From the NCBI GenBank assembly GCA_964036315.1, contig OZ038479.1:55889246-55953245 (forward strand): a DNA stretch of 64,000 nucleotides. The letters run 5' to 3'. The notes under the pieces were generated by a model. The model had not been told where the DNA came from and searched no databases. It worked only from the letters and a program-made list of their open reading frames with translations. This document shows, one piece after another, positions 53,201-62,900 of this stretch. The position numbers and the translations under genes are program-made. Source of the stretch: Acanthosepion esculentum. Its lineage: Eukaryota > Mollusca > Cephalopoda > Sepiida > Sepiidae. Positions within the stretch are counted from its first letter, which is position 1, and every line of letters begins with the position of its first letter.

Positions 53201-54170
53201 AAAAAAAAAATTACCAAGATTTTATAAAAACAATGATTTCAAAAATAAATTAATTTATTTGTGAATAAGCTCTGAAAGTTTCATTAAAATCAGACAATTG
53301 AATTATTTGATTTTTGCAAGAATTTCAAAATAAATGTGATATTTTAATTTTACCGAAAAACGGAGGCGCGAAAATGCCCATTACCAGCTCTGTTACACCG
53401 TCGACACACACACACACACAAAAATTAACACAAATTTCGAACATATTAGAAAGGAGTAAAAAATAATTTTTAAATACTTTGGACTTTCCTCTTAGACATT
53501 TTGGCGATAAAAATTTGTTTTTATTAAGTTTGGGAAAGTTTTTCATGGTATGTCATTTTCATCGATTTGTTGGCGGTATCTATTTTATACATAAAAAATT
53601 AAAAATCACAAAAAATACACTCTTTCGAGCTTTCTTTCGAGTTTTCATAAATTAAGGGTTGTGTGGGGATTAACAGATGTAAAGAAAAAAAGAAATTTAC
53701 CATGACTTTCTAAAGAACAAACATTTCTAAAATAATTTCATTCATTTTTTAATAAGTTCTGAAAGTTTCATTAAAATCCGATAATTATTTGATTTTTGCA
53801 AGAATTTCCAAATTAATGTTTTTCAACTGAAATAGTGCTAAAAAAACTAAAAAAAAACTAATGCTAATTACGCGACTACTGACGTAAAAATCTTTTTACC
53901 TAGATTTTCTGAAAAAACAATTTAAAAAATTTAATTCATTTGTGAATAACTACTGAGAATTTCATTAAAACCCGACAATTGTTTGATTTTTGCAAGAATT
54001 TCCTACACTACGCTGACGCAAAACAAGATTTTTAACCAAAATTTTGAACGTGCTAGAAAGGGTTAAAAATTTTTTTTTTTTTTAAATCCTTTGGTCGTTC
54101 CTATAGACATTTTGTCGATAAAACTTTCTTTTTATTATTTTTCATCAATAATGTTTTTCAACGAAAACAT
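50240..54170. repeat. AT-rich region with dispersed repeat family, unit C
   Basis: Copies of the family seen at 7870-10900 occur in both orientations: inverted near 50680-50830 and 50890-50990, direct near 52020-52215, 53410-53550 and 54000-54140, with the 'tttcattaaaatc.gacaatt' module at 53265-53310, 53760-53800 and 53960-54000. A (CA)n run lies at 53405-53420. The open stretch at 51643-51927 has no family resemblance. The equivalent interval of unit B (23100-23860) is much shorter. Confidence 0.55.
51295..51565. repeat. cluster of three hairpins
   Basis: A perfect inverted repeat has 26-bp arms at 51295-51320 and 51331-51356 with a 10-nt loop. A second has 12-bp arms at 51479-51490 and 51497-51508. 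A third, imperfect one pairs TAAGAAAGGTACCTA (about 51528-51542) with its near complement at about 51552-51566. No counterpart is seen in units A or B. Confidence 0.8.
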
Positions 54171-54382
54171 TGAGGTCTGTATCGCGTTCTGAATTTTAGT
54201 AAGAAAAATAAAAAAAAATTCTTTCTGACATGATAAAATCAGAACGAAATTTATTTTCATTTTTTTTCTTTCTTTTGAAACACTAACAAACAAAGAATAA
54301 AAAGAGACAAAAAATACTGAGGGGGAATGATAGGAAAATACGATTTCGTTTTTAATAAAATTATTTGAATTCTTCCACGTAC

Positions 54383-54840
54383 CTTTCGGGCCAGAACATT
54401 AAGGAAAAGACACAAAAACGGGATGATTTCTTTGTTCGCAAATAATTTTCTTGCTCTAAACGTAAACCTATAGAATTTTCGTATTGTTCGTTTAGTTTAT
54501 GTAATAATGTCGAAGTTGAAATGAAAATATAAAGAAAGAATTAGATGGAAAAAAAACACGATACAAACATAAAATTACTGTTGTGAAAATATTTTGCATA
54601 GTAATAATAATAATAATAACGAAAGCCGGAAATAAGATGAACGGTGTTTGACAAGATTTGGTTCCTTGTGTTTAATAGCCTTAGATTTCTTGTCATTTAC
54701 GTAGTAAATACGAAGAAGTGAAGTTATTCAAATAAAGAGTTTCTAGTGCACTGACACTATATGCGTGTATGGCGCTCCCTACGTTAAAACGACCTTGTGT
54801 CACATTCTGCCTTAGGTGAGGAGGGCTGTTGAATGGTTCC
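54383..54840 (-). promoter_or_regulatory. candidate first exon and promoter region, unit C
   Basis: The donor CCGAAAG|GTACGT lies at 54383/54382. The conserved block at about 54765-54830 ('tgtatggcgctccctac', 'cgaccttgtgtcaca') matches 12140-12230 and 24420-24500. It is the third instance of the same arrangement upstream of a finger array. An AAT triplet run lies at 54602-54620. Confidence 0.45.
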
Positions 54841-55404
54841 GTTTTCCACGGTGGTAGCATTTGTTTTCCCTGCCTGAAGGTTTGTTACCGCGAAGTAGTT
54901 TGCTCATCCTGTGTAGTGTATATTAGCTGTCTCTGTTTTACTTGGATGACGTGTGCTTGTCTTGCAGAGAAATTTTATTCAAAGAGAATGAGTTCATATA
55001 AGGATCAATCGAGTCATGTCTTAAGAAAAAGCTTATATTGACAACAAATATATCGAACAGAGTGTTTAGTTTAAATATTTTTGCTGTCATGTCTTGGAAG
55101 AAGAAAGTATGGATGCTCTCAATTTATCTGGCAAGAAGAGCAAATGACAACCTACAATATATATTTGTGCACAGACGCTAAGCCATACTTTAAACAAGGA
55201 TTTCCTAATCTGGGCAATTTCAACTGTTGGGTGGGCAATCTGCAACGGCACAGAAAATGTTGGGTACTGAAAATTTTGGTGGGCAATATAAGATTTTGAA
55301 TATTAAAAATGTATTTCAACATATGTTTTCAGAAAAAAAAATTTTCAAAGGAGATATGTGAAGATCCTGAATTAAAAAGAAAACAGGGGGCTGAATGTAT
55401 AAAA
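54840..55404 (+). other. unit-boundary module before unit D
   Basis: 54960-55400 matches 14325-14740, for example 'gagaaattttattcaaagagaa', 'ggatttcctaa.ctggg' and 'attttgaatattaaaaatgtattt'. Frames carry KQGFPNLGNFNCWVGN but break elsewhere than in the other copy. Protein family unknown. The preceding 54840-54960 has no match in unit B and ends in a 'cttgtcttgcag' acceptor-like sequence on the + strand. Confidence 0.5.
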
Positions 55405-55614
55405 AAAATATAGGCTATCATCCCTTGGTTGATAACACCTGCTAATAGAGAGATGGGTTCATTTATCTGATAATAATGGGTAAGACCCAAAATTAGGCAC
55501 CAAAGCCAAAAGGCTCAGACGACCATGAACAGAAGAGACATGACTTTAGCCTACTCCTTGAACAGGTGATGCTGGCCATGAGCAAACCTGAATAATGCAA
55601 GGACAAGCAGCAAA
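55405..55614 (+). repeat. left copy of about 210-bp direct repeat (BEL 5' region)
   Basis: This matches 59562-59774 imperfectly, from 'aaaatatagg' through 'gataacacctgct', 'atctgataataatgggtaagac' and 'gcaaacctgaa' to 'acaagcagc'. Both copies encode related peptides around LLEQVMLAMSKPE and LLREQAMLVSSKPE, so the repeat includes gag N-terminal coding sequence and is not a simple LTR. Confidence 0.65.
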
Positions 55615-55624
55615 GCTAGTTTCT

Positions 55625-56400
55625 TATTCAACAGCCATTCAATGATCCCAATTTACAGTGTGCTAGTTTTAGCAGTATTAATCCTTCTAAGTTTAAATTT
55701 AAGAATTTTATAGCACAGTTTAACAACTATCAGTCAGTCGGTTTTGTGCCATGTGTTATACATGCTTAGGCAATTATGTATCTTTTGATACATGACTGAC
55801 GAGGCAGATTTTTTTCCCACAGTAGGTTTCCATCTTTTTCTGCGGTAGACCAATTGCCAGGAATCGGAGAGCTAAGTTAGAATTTCAGTCAAATCAATTA
55901 CATTCATACCTTTCTCAAGGGTATTAGCATGTAATACCCTTAATTTAACAACTATACTAATTCCATTGATAAAGCAAAGCCAGCCCTCTTAAAGAGTTAT
56001 CTTATTGTCTATGCCCTTCAGTTAATCTTGCACCTAACCTTAGAAGACAAAAATCACAACATAGCAGTAAGTACATTAACAAAAGAATTTTTTGATATGC
56101 CTCTTATAACTCATGAGATCTTCAAACAATTAATAATCAGTTCTCCTAAATACACCGATTTTGCGAATGTTAAATAATATCTTACTGAAGTGAGCGCTGA
56201 TTTGTCCAAATTAAGAACCTCGTATGTTATGGATTTTTTTGAGGAAGAATCTCCTGGGATCAAACTTGTAAGCCACATCATATTTGATAACCTACCCCAT
56301 AACTTAAGGCAGGAAATCATTCACATGGTAGGTAGCAGTTACCTTTCCTTAGAATTATAATGAAGCCATCCACATACTGACAAAGAATTAGAGGCCCTTC
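55625..56400 (+). pseudogene. BEL gag region, interrupted by a SINE
   Basis: The frame reads FKNFIAQFNNY just before the SINE target site and resumes with DKAKPALLKSYLIVYALQL after it; then LTKEFFD, TEVSADLSKLRTSY, FFEEESPGIKLVSHIIFDNLP and EIIHMVG. This is the order of BEL/Pao gag proteins. A TAA near 56175 and later stops break it. The SINE target duplication is within the coding sequence. Confidence 0.75.
55731..55943 (-). mobile_element. SINE copy 3, inserted in BEL gag, 12-bp TSD
   Basis: The 213-bp insert is flanked by TTTAACAACTAT at 55719-55730 and 55944-55955. In reverse complement it matches the body of the SINEs at 46430 and 47415 ('ggcaattggtctacc', 'gcagaaa.agatgg', 'gagaaaggtatgaat'). 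The tRNA-like head is missing or diverged. Its nesting dates this family's activity after BEL insertion. Confidence 0.8.
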
Positions 56401-56489
56401 TGTGTATATGAAAAAGATACTAAAACTTATAATTCCAATGAAAAGGAAAATAATGGTGCAACTTTACAGAATTGCACCATTAGCTCCAA

Positions 56490-56730
56490 TGGGACCTCAT
56501 GTAGATTTTGTGCATCACATGGCCACCTCATGAGGAGGTGTATGAAAGATGATACCTATGATACTAGGGTTGTGAGATGCAGATATTTGAATTTATGCAT
56601 TAGATAGTCCATTGGCAGACATAAGGTTGAAGATGGCCCTGGACTTCAGAATAAATTATTCCTTTCATGTAAACAATGTTCATCTAAGTGACAGATAATG
56701 CCACTATGCAATAATCATAAGAAGGGGTTA
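56490..56730 (+). pseudogene. BEL CCHC zinc-knuckle region
   Basis: A perfect C-x2-C-x4-H-x4-C knuckle, CRFCASHGHLMRRC, lies at 56500-56541. A following Cys-rich tract includes CRYLNLCIR and a damaged third knuckle, CKQCSSK*QIMPLC, with a stop and Gln in place of His. Such knuckles occur between gag and protease in BEL/Pao elements and bind nucleic acid. Confidence 0.75.
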
Positions 56731-56788
56731 TCTCTTTCTAATCATTTAGGTGCCAATATGAATGAAGAAAACAATTTAATTTTTTAGC

Positions 56789-57166
56789 ATGGAAGTCACA
56801 TTATATTGGGGCACTAAGGAAGTTTCTATAAACTGCTCATTGGACACAAGTAGCCAGCAGTTGTATTTCTTTAAAGGAATATTAAAGAAATTAAAAAGTC
56901 CTGATTGGGGTCTAAGTCCTGTCAATTTCCAAGTAAAAACTCATACAAGTGTTTCCAATCAATTCAAGTTTGACAACTTCAGACAAGTGATAACCAATTT
57001 GACTAAATTAAATTACAAATTAGCCTTTTCTCATAATAACTATAGTAATCAAATAAAGATTCAAGGAATTATGGGAGTGGATATTTTTCAACATATGAAA
57101 GATACCAAAATTGTTAAATGCATGAATGGCTTGGTGTGGAAAATGCCAAATGGAATTGCCCTTTAG
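56789..57166 (+). pseudogene. BEL/Pao-type aspartic protease
   Basis: The open frame of 125 codons has INCSLDTSSQQLYF where the active loop is normally LDTGSQ, so the catalytic Gly is Ser. It also has the Pao-family QGIMGVDIFQHM segment (compare the usual LIGVD.FW). Position after the zinc knuckles supports the assignment. The altered active loop suggests loss of activity. Confidence 0.75.
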
Positions 57167-57299
57167 GAACAATCTAAATTTTTCTATATAGACATCAAAT
57201 TACCCCAGCAGGACCTGAGGCTTCCAACATTCACCACAACTACAATACTATAATTTCTGAACATTCTACGTGTCCTGAAGAGCAAGTAAATTTTGTATT

Positions 57300-57790
57300 G
57301 GAACCACAGTCCACTTACCCTAAAATATTCCCAAATAACTTCGAATTATCTAACATTGAATGGAACTTAGAGAAAATGTTTACTGTGGATTCATGTGCAT
57401 CATCCTTCAATGAAGATGAATATATCAATGATTATGATAAAAAAAAATAGATAAACACCAAAAAACAATAGAGTTCAAAGACAATTCATATTTCATGGAA
57501 TTACTCTGGCTTAGAGACAGGATCAATTCAGTGCCATCTAATTATCAAGTTGCATAGAAAATGTTAGATAAAACTCTGCATTCTTTAGAAGGAAAAATGA
57601 CTACTGCTTATAATGATATATTACACCAACAAGAGACTGAAGAGATTATGGAAAAAATTGAAATCTTACCACAAGACTTTTCAAAATATGTTTGAATTCC
57701 TCACAAACCAGTCTTCAAATCTGATGAACAATCCAGATCTCTAATGTATCCGAGTGCTTCTGATACTGAACTATTACCATTTTTTAAAAT
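57300..57790 (+). pseudogene. BEL reverse transcriptase N-terminal part, truncated
   Basis: Broken frames contain LEKMFTVDSC, VPSNYQVA, KMLDKTLHSLEGKM, AYNDILHQQE and IPHKPVFKSDEQS, matching the run-up to RT in BEL/Pao Pol (LPSNY..A..RL, YIPHHPV). The similarity ends near 57780, immediately before the catalytic RT core, and resumes at the integrase end. About two thirds of pol is therefore deleted. Confidence 0.7.
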
Positions 57791-57799
57791 CCTAATGTT

Positions 57800-58165
57800 A
57801 ATGGTGAAATTTATGTGAAAACAGTTTCTGGCGGATCTCCTGAAATTGAACCTATTTCCAGGTCTCAGTTATTAGACGCTGTCACTGAAAGAGAGAAATT
57901 GTTAACTAACTTCAAAAAATTATAGAATGAAGAAAGTCTAAGAGAAAGTTACAAAGATCTAAATGATATGGATTTTAATGATAAAATACAAGTTGATGAT
58001 ATAGTATTAATTAAAAATCCTGTAAAAGCCAGATGATTCTGGAAGCTTGGCAAAGTGACTGACTTTTTCTGTGGAAAGGTACATTTCGTACACATAGCTA
58101 GAGGAGATGCATCAAGAGAATTATAACATACAACAACTGTTTCCAGTGGAACTTTCCATAACATT
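57800..58165 (+). pseudogene. BEL integrase C-terminal domain (DUF5641-like)
   Basis: Readable segments are ISRSQLLDAVTERE, DFNDKIQVDDIVLIKNPVK and FWKLGKVTDFFCGKVHFV, corresponding to the GD.VL....W.LG.V.....G.VR.V pattern at the end of BEL/Pao Pol. In-frame stops are at about 57926 and 58036. It directly follows the internal deletion. Confidence 0.75.
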
Positions 58166-58171
58166 AAGATC

Positions 58172-58299
58172 AATCTAGTCCTGGGTAAGACTTTAAACTG
58201 CACCCATCCATACTTCAATCCTGTTCTGGGTAAAATTTTAAACTGCATCTATTCATATATCAATCCAGTCCTGGTTAAGACTTTAAACTAAATCCAATG
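58172..58299 (+). repeat. 45-bp tandem repeat, three copies, at the BEL 3' end
   Basis: Copies start at 58172, 58217 and 58262 with an exact 45-bp period; each contains 'aatc..gt.ctggg/gt..aa.tttaaact'. The period is a multiple of three and the repeat would add 15 residues per copy at the end of pol. A purine-rich 'aatgaagagg' follows. Confidence 0.85.
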
Positions 58300-58307
58300 A
58301 AGAGGCC

Positions 58308-59560
58308 CTGTCTGCAGGACTTGGGGAGTGGAGTCATCCCTTGGTGGTCATTACTCCCAAATTGTTGTGGAGTTATTCCCACAATAGAACTTGTAGTCGG
58401 ACTAAATGCGTCCTAAATGGGGTAAACGTACAGAAATGTTAGGAACTTGTAATAAAGTGTTACACAGAGTAATCGAGTTGTGGTCGCTGATAACTTACTC
58501 CTCCTCGACTACCTACTGACTCCTACTTATAATAGGTGGGAGAGTCTATTATCTAGACAAGGTGTCTTCCACTATAACACAAATCCACTCTGACCCAGAG
58601 TGGTAGTACCTGTTAAGGCTGTCCTTGATAAGACATTAAGCTGTTTATGTGGAATCCATTCGAAAATCCAAGACCCATTCGAATGTGTTCACCATTCTGT
58701 ATTAATCATCATGGCTGAAGTTTACCAATACTTTAAAGAAATGATCCAGCAAGACGTATGAATAACATCAACAGGGCATAGCCCAAAGAATAATTACAGG
58801 CGAAGAAAACATTATTCAGAAGAACCCACTTAAACTACCCATATTTATTTTGTCTTGAAGACAAATTACCCTTGAACATTTGATCTGCCTCATGCCGACA
58901 GGCTTCCATGGGAAAATTATATGGTACAACAGAAGTAACCACAAAGGTATCCTTTTTAACCATGCACACAATGAAAAAATAATAAAATGTTGTGTCGTGA
59001 AAATAAATACAAATAATAAAAGAATGAGTAAGGTAATTTTTTATTGGTATAATACTTGAAATACATTTAACAAGGGTAGAAAATAAAATTTATTAATAAA
59101 TGTATAGTGCACATATAGTATATAAGCTAAGAATCTGTACCTAGCCACTAAAAAGAGTATAAATTAAATTGAGTTAGCAAATTTACAAGTGTCTAAAAAA
59201 AGCAGGAGGAAACTTACATATACATTCACTAATAATCGGCCATAATAATGCTGAAGGATGTATTAATAATAACATATCAAGGACTATAATATTTCACAAC
59301 CAGGGAAGTTATTCTTAAGGAATAGTTCTAAAAAAACTTAATTGTCAAGTAAACACCAACTATCATGTTTATTGAGGGTAGATTTCACTTTTTATATTGA
59401 TCTGTTGAATTGATGGAACTGCTTATAGTGTTAATAAAGAATTGATTTTATGTTTATATAACAAATATCGTATTAATAAAGAAATGCTTATTGTATAAAA
59501 AATGGACTGCCAACATGCAATGGAACACTGAATGGCATGTTTTTCAGTGTTTTTGGAAGA
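58308..59560 (+). other. candidate BEL LTR and unassigned DNA
   Basis: A purine tract is followed by TGTCTGCAGGACTTGGGG (58309 on), a plausible LTR start. The first 300 bases are less AT-rich than the rest. No second copy of this sequence exists in the window, so the LTR call is unproven. 58720-59560 is AT-rich without recognised features. Confidence 0.35.
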
Positions 59561-59561
59561 A

Positions 59562-59830
59562 TATAAAAAATATAGGTTACCCTCCCCTTAGTTGATAACA
59601 CCTGCTGATAGAAAGATGGGTCCATTTATCTGATAATAATGGGTAAGACGTGAAATTAGGCACAAATGCCCAAAACCCTGAAAACCAGGAATGGAGCAGA
59701 TGTGCTTTAAGCCTACTCCGGGAACAGGCTATGCTGGTCTCAAGCAAACCTGAATCATACAAAAACAAGCAGCTATTGGAAGAAGAATATGAGTCACACC
59801 AAATAAGTTTTTCAATCAATTTCAAACAGA
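59562..59830 (+). repeat. right copy of the BEL 5'-region direct repeat
   Basis: This matches 55405-55614 and extends farther into an open frame reading ENQEWSRCALSLLREQAMLV, SKPESYKNKQLLEEEYESHQ. It would be the gag N terminus of a second BEL copy, truncated near 59830. Arrangement after the candidate LTR suggests tandem BEL copies that recombined. Confidence 0.6.
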
Positions 59831-60430
59831 TACATGTATTTGGATTTTGTTCCCAATACCATGATTTTAAGTTCTTAAGGAATATGTTTTTAGGAATTCT
59901 ATACTCTCATTGTATTTCTCATGTAGAGTGTACTTTTTAAACTGTTCAATTGTCTCATCTATGTTCAGTAGCTACAACTAAATTCGGGAATCCTTAATTT
60001 TCCCACAAATGAGAATAACTGGATCACATTCCTAGATAAGATAATAATATCCCTTCAATCAAGGACTATTTTGTTATTTTCTATGGTTTTGAGAAAGGCC
60101 ATTAATATTCAAATATTTCTGCAGAGAAAAATCACATTTTCGGGGGGATATAAATCAGTTAAGGGACGATCAAGAACAATTTTATCAGGAAAATTTGTCA
60201 AATTAACTGATCTTTCTGACACAATTAAGGACAGGGAGCCTTTTTATTACACATACTATTTTATTTTGTTTCTTATAAAAAGATATTGTTTATATTGTAA
60301 ATCCTCATTGGGGTTTAAATTGTATTTTTATTCCAACAGACAAATTGTATATATAGGATCTAGTTAGGACTTTGTATAAACTGAGCTATTATGATGACTG
60401 TACTAAGAACACTAAGCAAGGATGTGTTAT
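59831..60430. other. left flank of unit D
   Basis: From about 60028 ('gaataactggatcacattcct') the sequence matches unit B at 14767-15010. 60071-60367 has an open stretch without family resemblance. No gene is supported. Confidence 0.5.
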
Positions 60431-62460
60431 GGTGCAAGGAATATTTAGATTGTTTGAGTCAATGAGTATGGCTAGCTAAGTTGAAAGAACAGCATTCCTC
60501 CATCACTTTGCCAGTAAAATGAAGAAGTGACATCTGGATAATTTTTATTTAATATAAAATTCTTTTTACTTTCCTTTTATTTCATTGGCCATCTCATATT
60601 TATCAACACTATAAAACAGCCTGTCAAGACATAATTTATCCATCTCTGTATGCTTTTGAATATTTACTACATAGGTGGGTGGTGGAAAATGTTTCCAAGT
60701 GAATTGACAAAAAGAAAAAGACATTACACTGTATAACTTTATCATTATGAAAGCGATACAGGCAATTATCCAGAGGATGGAAAAACAGAGGGTTATAAGA
60801 AAAGCTGAAAACCCCACTGAATGGCACTTCCAAGGCAGTGGTACTAAACATCAAGGAAAGGTCAAGATATTTGTAGACCCTACAAACTAAACAAGTGTGA
60901 AATACGAGCTTCATGTGCTACATTCTCAGCAAGGGAAAATAAAGGTTATGAGCAAGTTAGATGTCAATACCGTATATTGGTAAATTCCACTTTCACCAAA
61001 ATTTTGGCCACTGATGACCTTCATCACCCCGTTCAGAATACAGCAATTTACCTGCCTACTTTTTGGGATCTCATCAGCCACTGAAATCTAACAGAAATAC
61101 AGGTCACAGATGCTAGGGATGCAAGACATGGTGACATGCAGGTAAATGTACTAGTCCATGGCAAGGACCAACAGGAGCATGAGAACCAGCTGAGAAACAC
61201 ACTCAATCCATATAGCTGGCATCACATTTAAGCTGAAAAGTGTAAGATATCTAAAATGTCATTCAATGTCACATACTCAATGCTGGTGACATTTAACCAG
61301 ACCCACACAGAGTCACTAATGTTTCCAACTTACCAGGATTTAATCTCGCCGATTGTAAACCAAATGGAAAGGCTTATTCCTAACCAAGTGGACAAGACCA
61401 AACCACTGCAAGATTTGTTATGTGCCAGAAACATGCAATCTCTTGGGAAGGCACACAAAAGTAGGCATTGTTGGTTTACCATCCCCTGAACAATAATCAC
61501 AGGGGGCGTGAGATTTGAAAGCCATTTCCTCTTTCCTTTTGGACTTCGGCAGAGACAAGACTTTCTCTTCTCATTCTGTCAGCATGCAAGTAACAGACAT
61601 ATAGTGAAGGTTGCTTTGAACTCTGCACAACTTTAACTTAATTTTTCGTATCATATCAATTTAATATATTTATTATTGTGTTGGTTTAAATGCCATGTTT
61701 TTGGTGTGTTGTTTTTTGCCCGGACTCACATGAGTCTGCCAATATTGTTTGTGGGACAAGGAGCCATTGAATACTTACTTAAAAGATGTCCACATCTTGC
61801 AACAGTTGTAGTGATTCATGCAACAGCATTCAGCTCCATAAAAAGTGCACTATTTGGTACCTGTCCTATTATTGTACAGCTCAACAAAGGATATAATATT
61901 TTGTGCAAATACTTCAACCCGTGGCTTTCATACTTTGTAACTCCAACCTCAGTACGACACGAAAATGCACTGCATTGCCTATGTTTCATATCAGAGAATG
62001 AAACCTGCTATGCACAGATTGAAAAAGGAGGCACAGGCGTCATGCTTATGTGAATGCTTCTTGAACTACTACTATGGGTAGACTTTACAATAGAGCCTGA
62101 TTATAAGCCACTAGACAACAAAGAGGGCATCAACATTGCAGCTAGAATGAAGGGTTTTCACATGAGCCTAATGAGGTACAAATATAGAATTTGCTATGAA
62201 CCCAGAAAAGAACTATACAAAACTGATGCTTTGTCCAGAGCCACATCCAGAAATGGCTGAATCAAACAGGACAAAGACTTCAAGAGAAACAGAAGCATTT
62301 ATACACACCATCACGGTATCCCTACCAGCCACTGAAAGATGTTTCAAAGAGCTGAAAGAGGAAACCAGAATTGATGAGATATACAACTGCATCTTGAAAT
62401 ATAAGAAAAATGGTTCGGCACCTAAAACCTATGTCTCAGTGAAACCATATTAGACCCACT
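60430..62460 (+). mobile_element. Ty3/gypsy pol remnant of unit D
   Basis: Fragments occur in the same order as units B and C: a WHFQGSGTKHQGKV-like segment (about 60820), CVDPTN region (60875), RT pieces (60920-61080), LIPNQVDKTKPLQDLLC (61375-61420), RNase H with FISENETCYAQIEKGGTG (61984-62037), EPDYKPL (62094), RYKYRICYEPRKELYKTDAL (62173-62232) and the ERCFKELKEETR tract (62338). The RNase H end is the best-preserved of the four copies. Stops are frequent. The zinc-finger array that should follow lies beyond the window. Confidence 0.8.
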
Positions 62461-62639
62461 TCAGCACCACCTATAAGAACGAGCTGCTGGTGGATGGAAC
62501 TTCTACATGCTATGTCACTGGGACTGACCATGATTGATAAAATCCATTCCAGTCACCAAGCAATCACTGGATTTTGACAAAGAGCCTGTCACTCAATATA
62601 GTGGCATGGATTATCCAATCAAATCGAAAGTACAGCAGG

Positions 62640-62900
62640 GAATTGTACATCTTGTGCTAAATGGTAGTACCAACCAGCTGAATTACTTCTGACACCATGT
62701 TTTGATGCTAAATAAATGCAGAGGATGATAACATGTTGACTGGAACCAAAATGGTGGACGGCTATCCTCTTTATTATTCACATAAAGTGTTGCACTAGAC
62801 AGAAGTACCAACCAGCTGAATCAATTCTGACATTTTTGGTGTTAAATAAATGCAGAGGATGATAACGTGTGTTGATTGGGACTAAGATGGTGGACTCTTG
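62640..62900 (+). repeat. about 139-bp local tandem duplication, unit D copy
   Basis: 'accagctgaat' begins at about 62673 and 62812, each followed by ttaaataaatgcagaggatgataac and a 'gtggac' segment. It corresponds to the doubled blocks of the other three units. Confidence 0.7.

Larger units (their letters stand above)
45786..54382 (-). other. expanded intron-like region of unit C
   Basis: About 8.6 kb separates the candidate donor and acceptor. No host gene is visible. It is expanded by a tandem duplication (46380-48230), repeated zinc-finger flank modules (48240-49510), SINE copies, hairpins (51295-51565) and an AT-rich dispersed repeat family (50240-54170). Confidence 0.4.
55405..59830 (+). 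mobile_element. BEL/Pao retrotransposon remnant with large internal deletion
   Basis: Relative to unit B, this DNA is inserted between 'gaggctgaat' and 'gaataactg.gtcaca' (14755-14780). In order it holds a gag N-terminal segment, gag (to 56400), zinc knuckles (56500-56720), Pao-type aspartic protease (56789-57166), the start of RT (about 57470-57780), a deletion, and the C-terminal integrase-associated domain (57840-58160). A 45-bp repeat array, a candidate LTR and a second copy of the gag N-terminal region follow (59562-59830). Stops and frameshifts are numerous. Confidence 0.8.

Noticed and set aside
54945..54966. Splice-acceptor-like tail before the boundary module on the + strand
   Set aside because: The sister copy at 14310-14330 lacks the pyrimidine tract and no coding exon follows, so it is a chance match.
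57949..58248. 99-codon - strand open frame
   Set aside because: It lies antisense to the BEL integrase C-terminal domain and includes the complement of the 45-bp repeat, which explains its repetitive reading.
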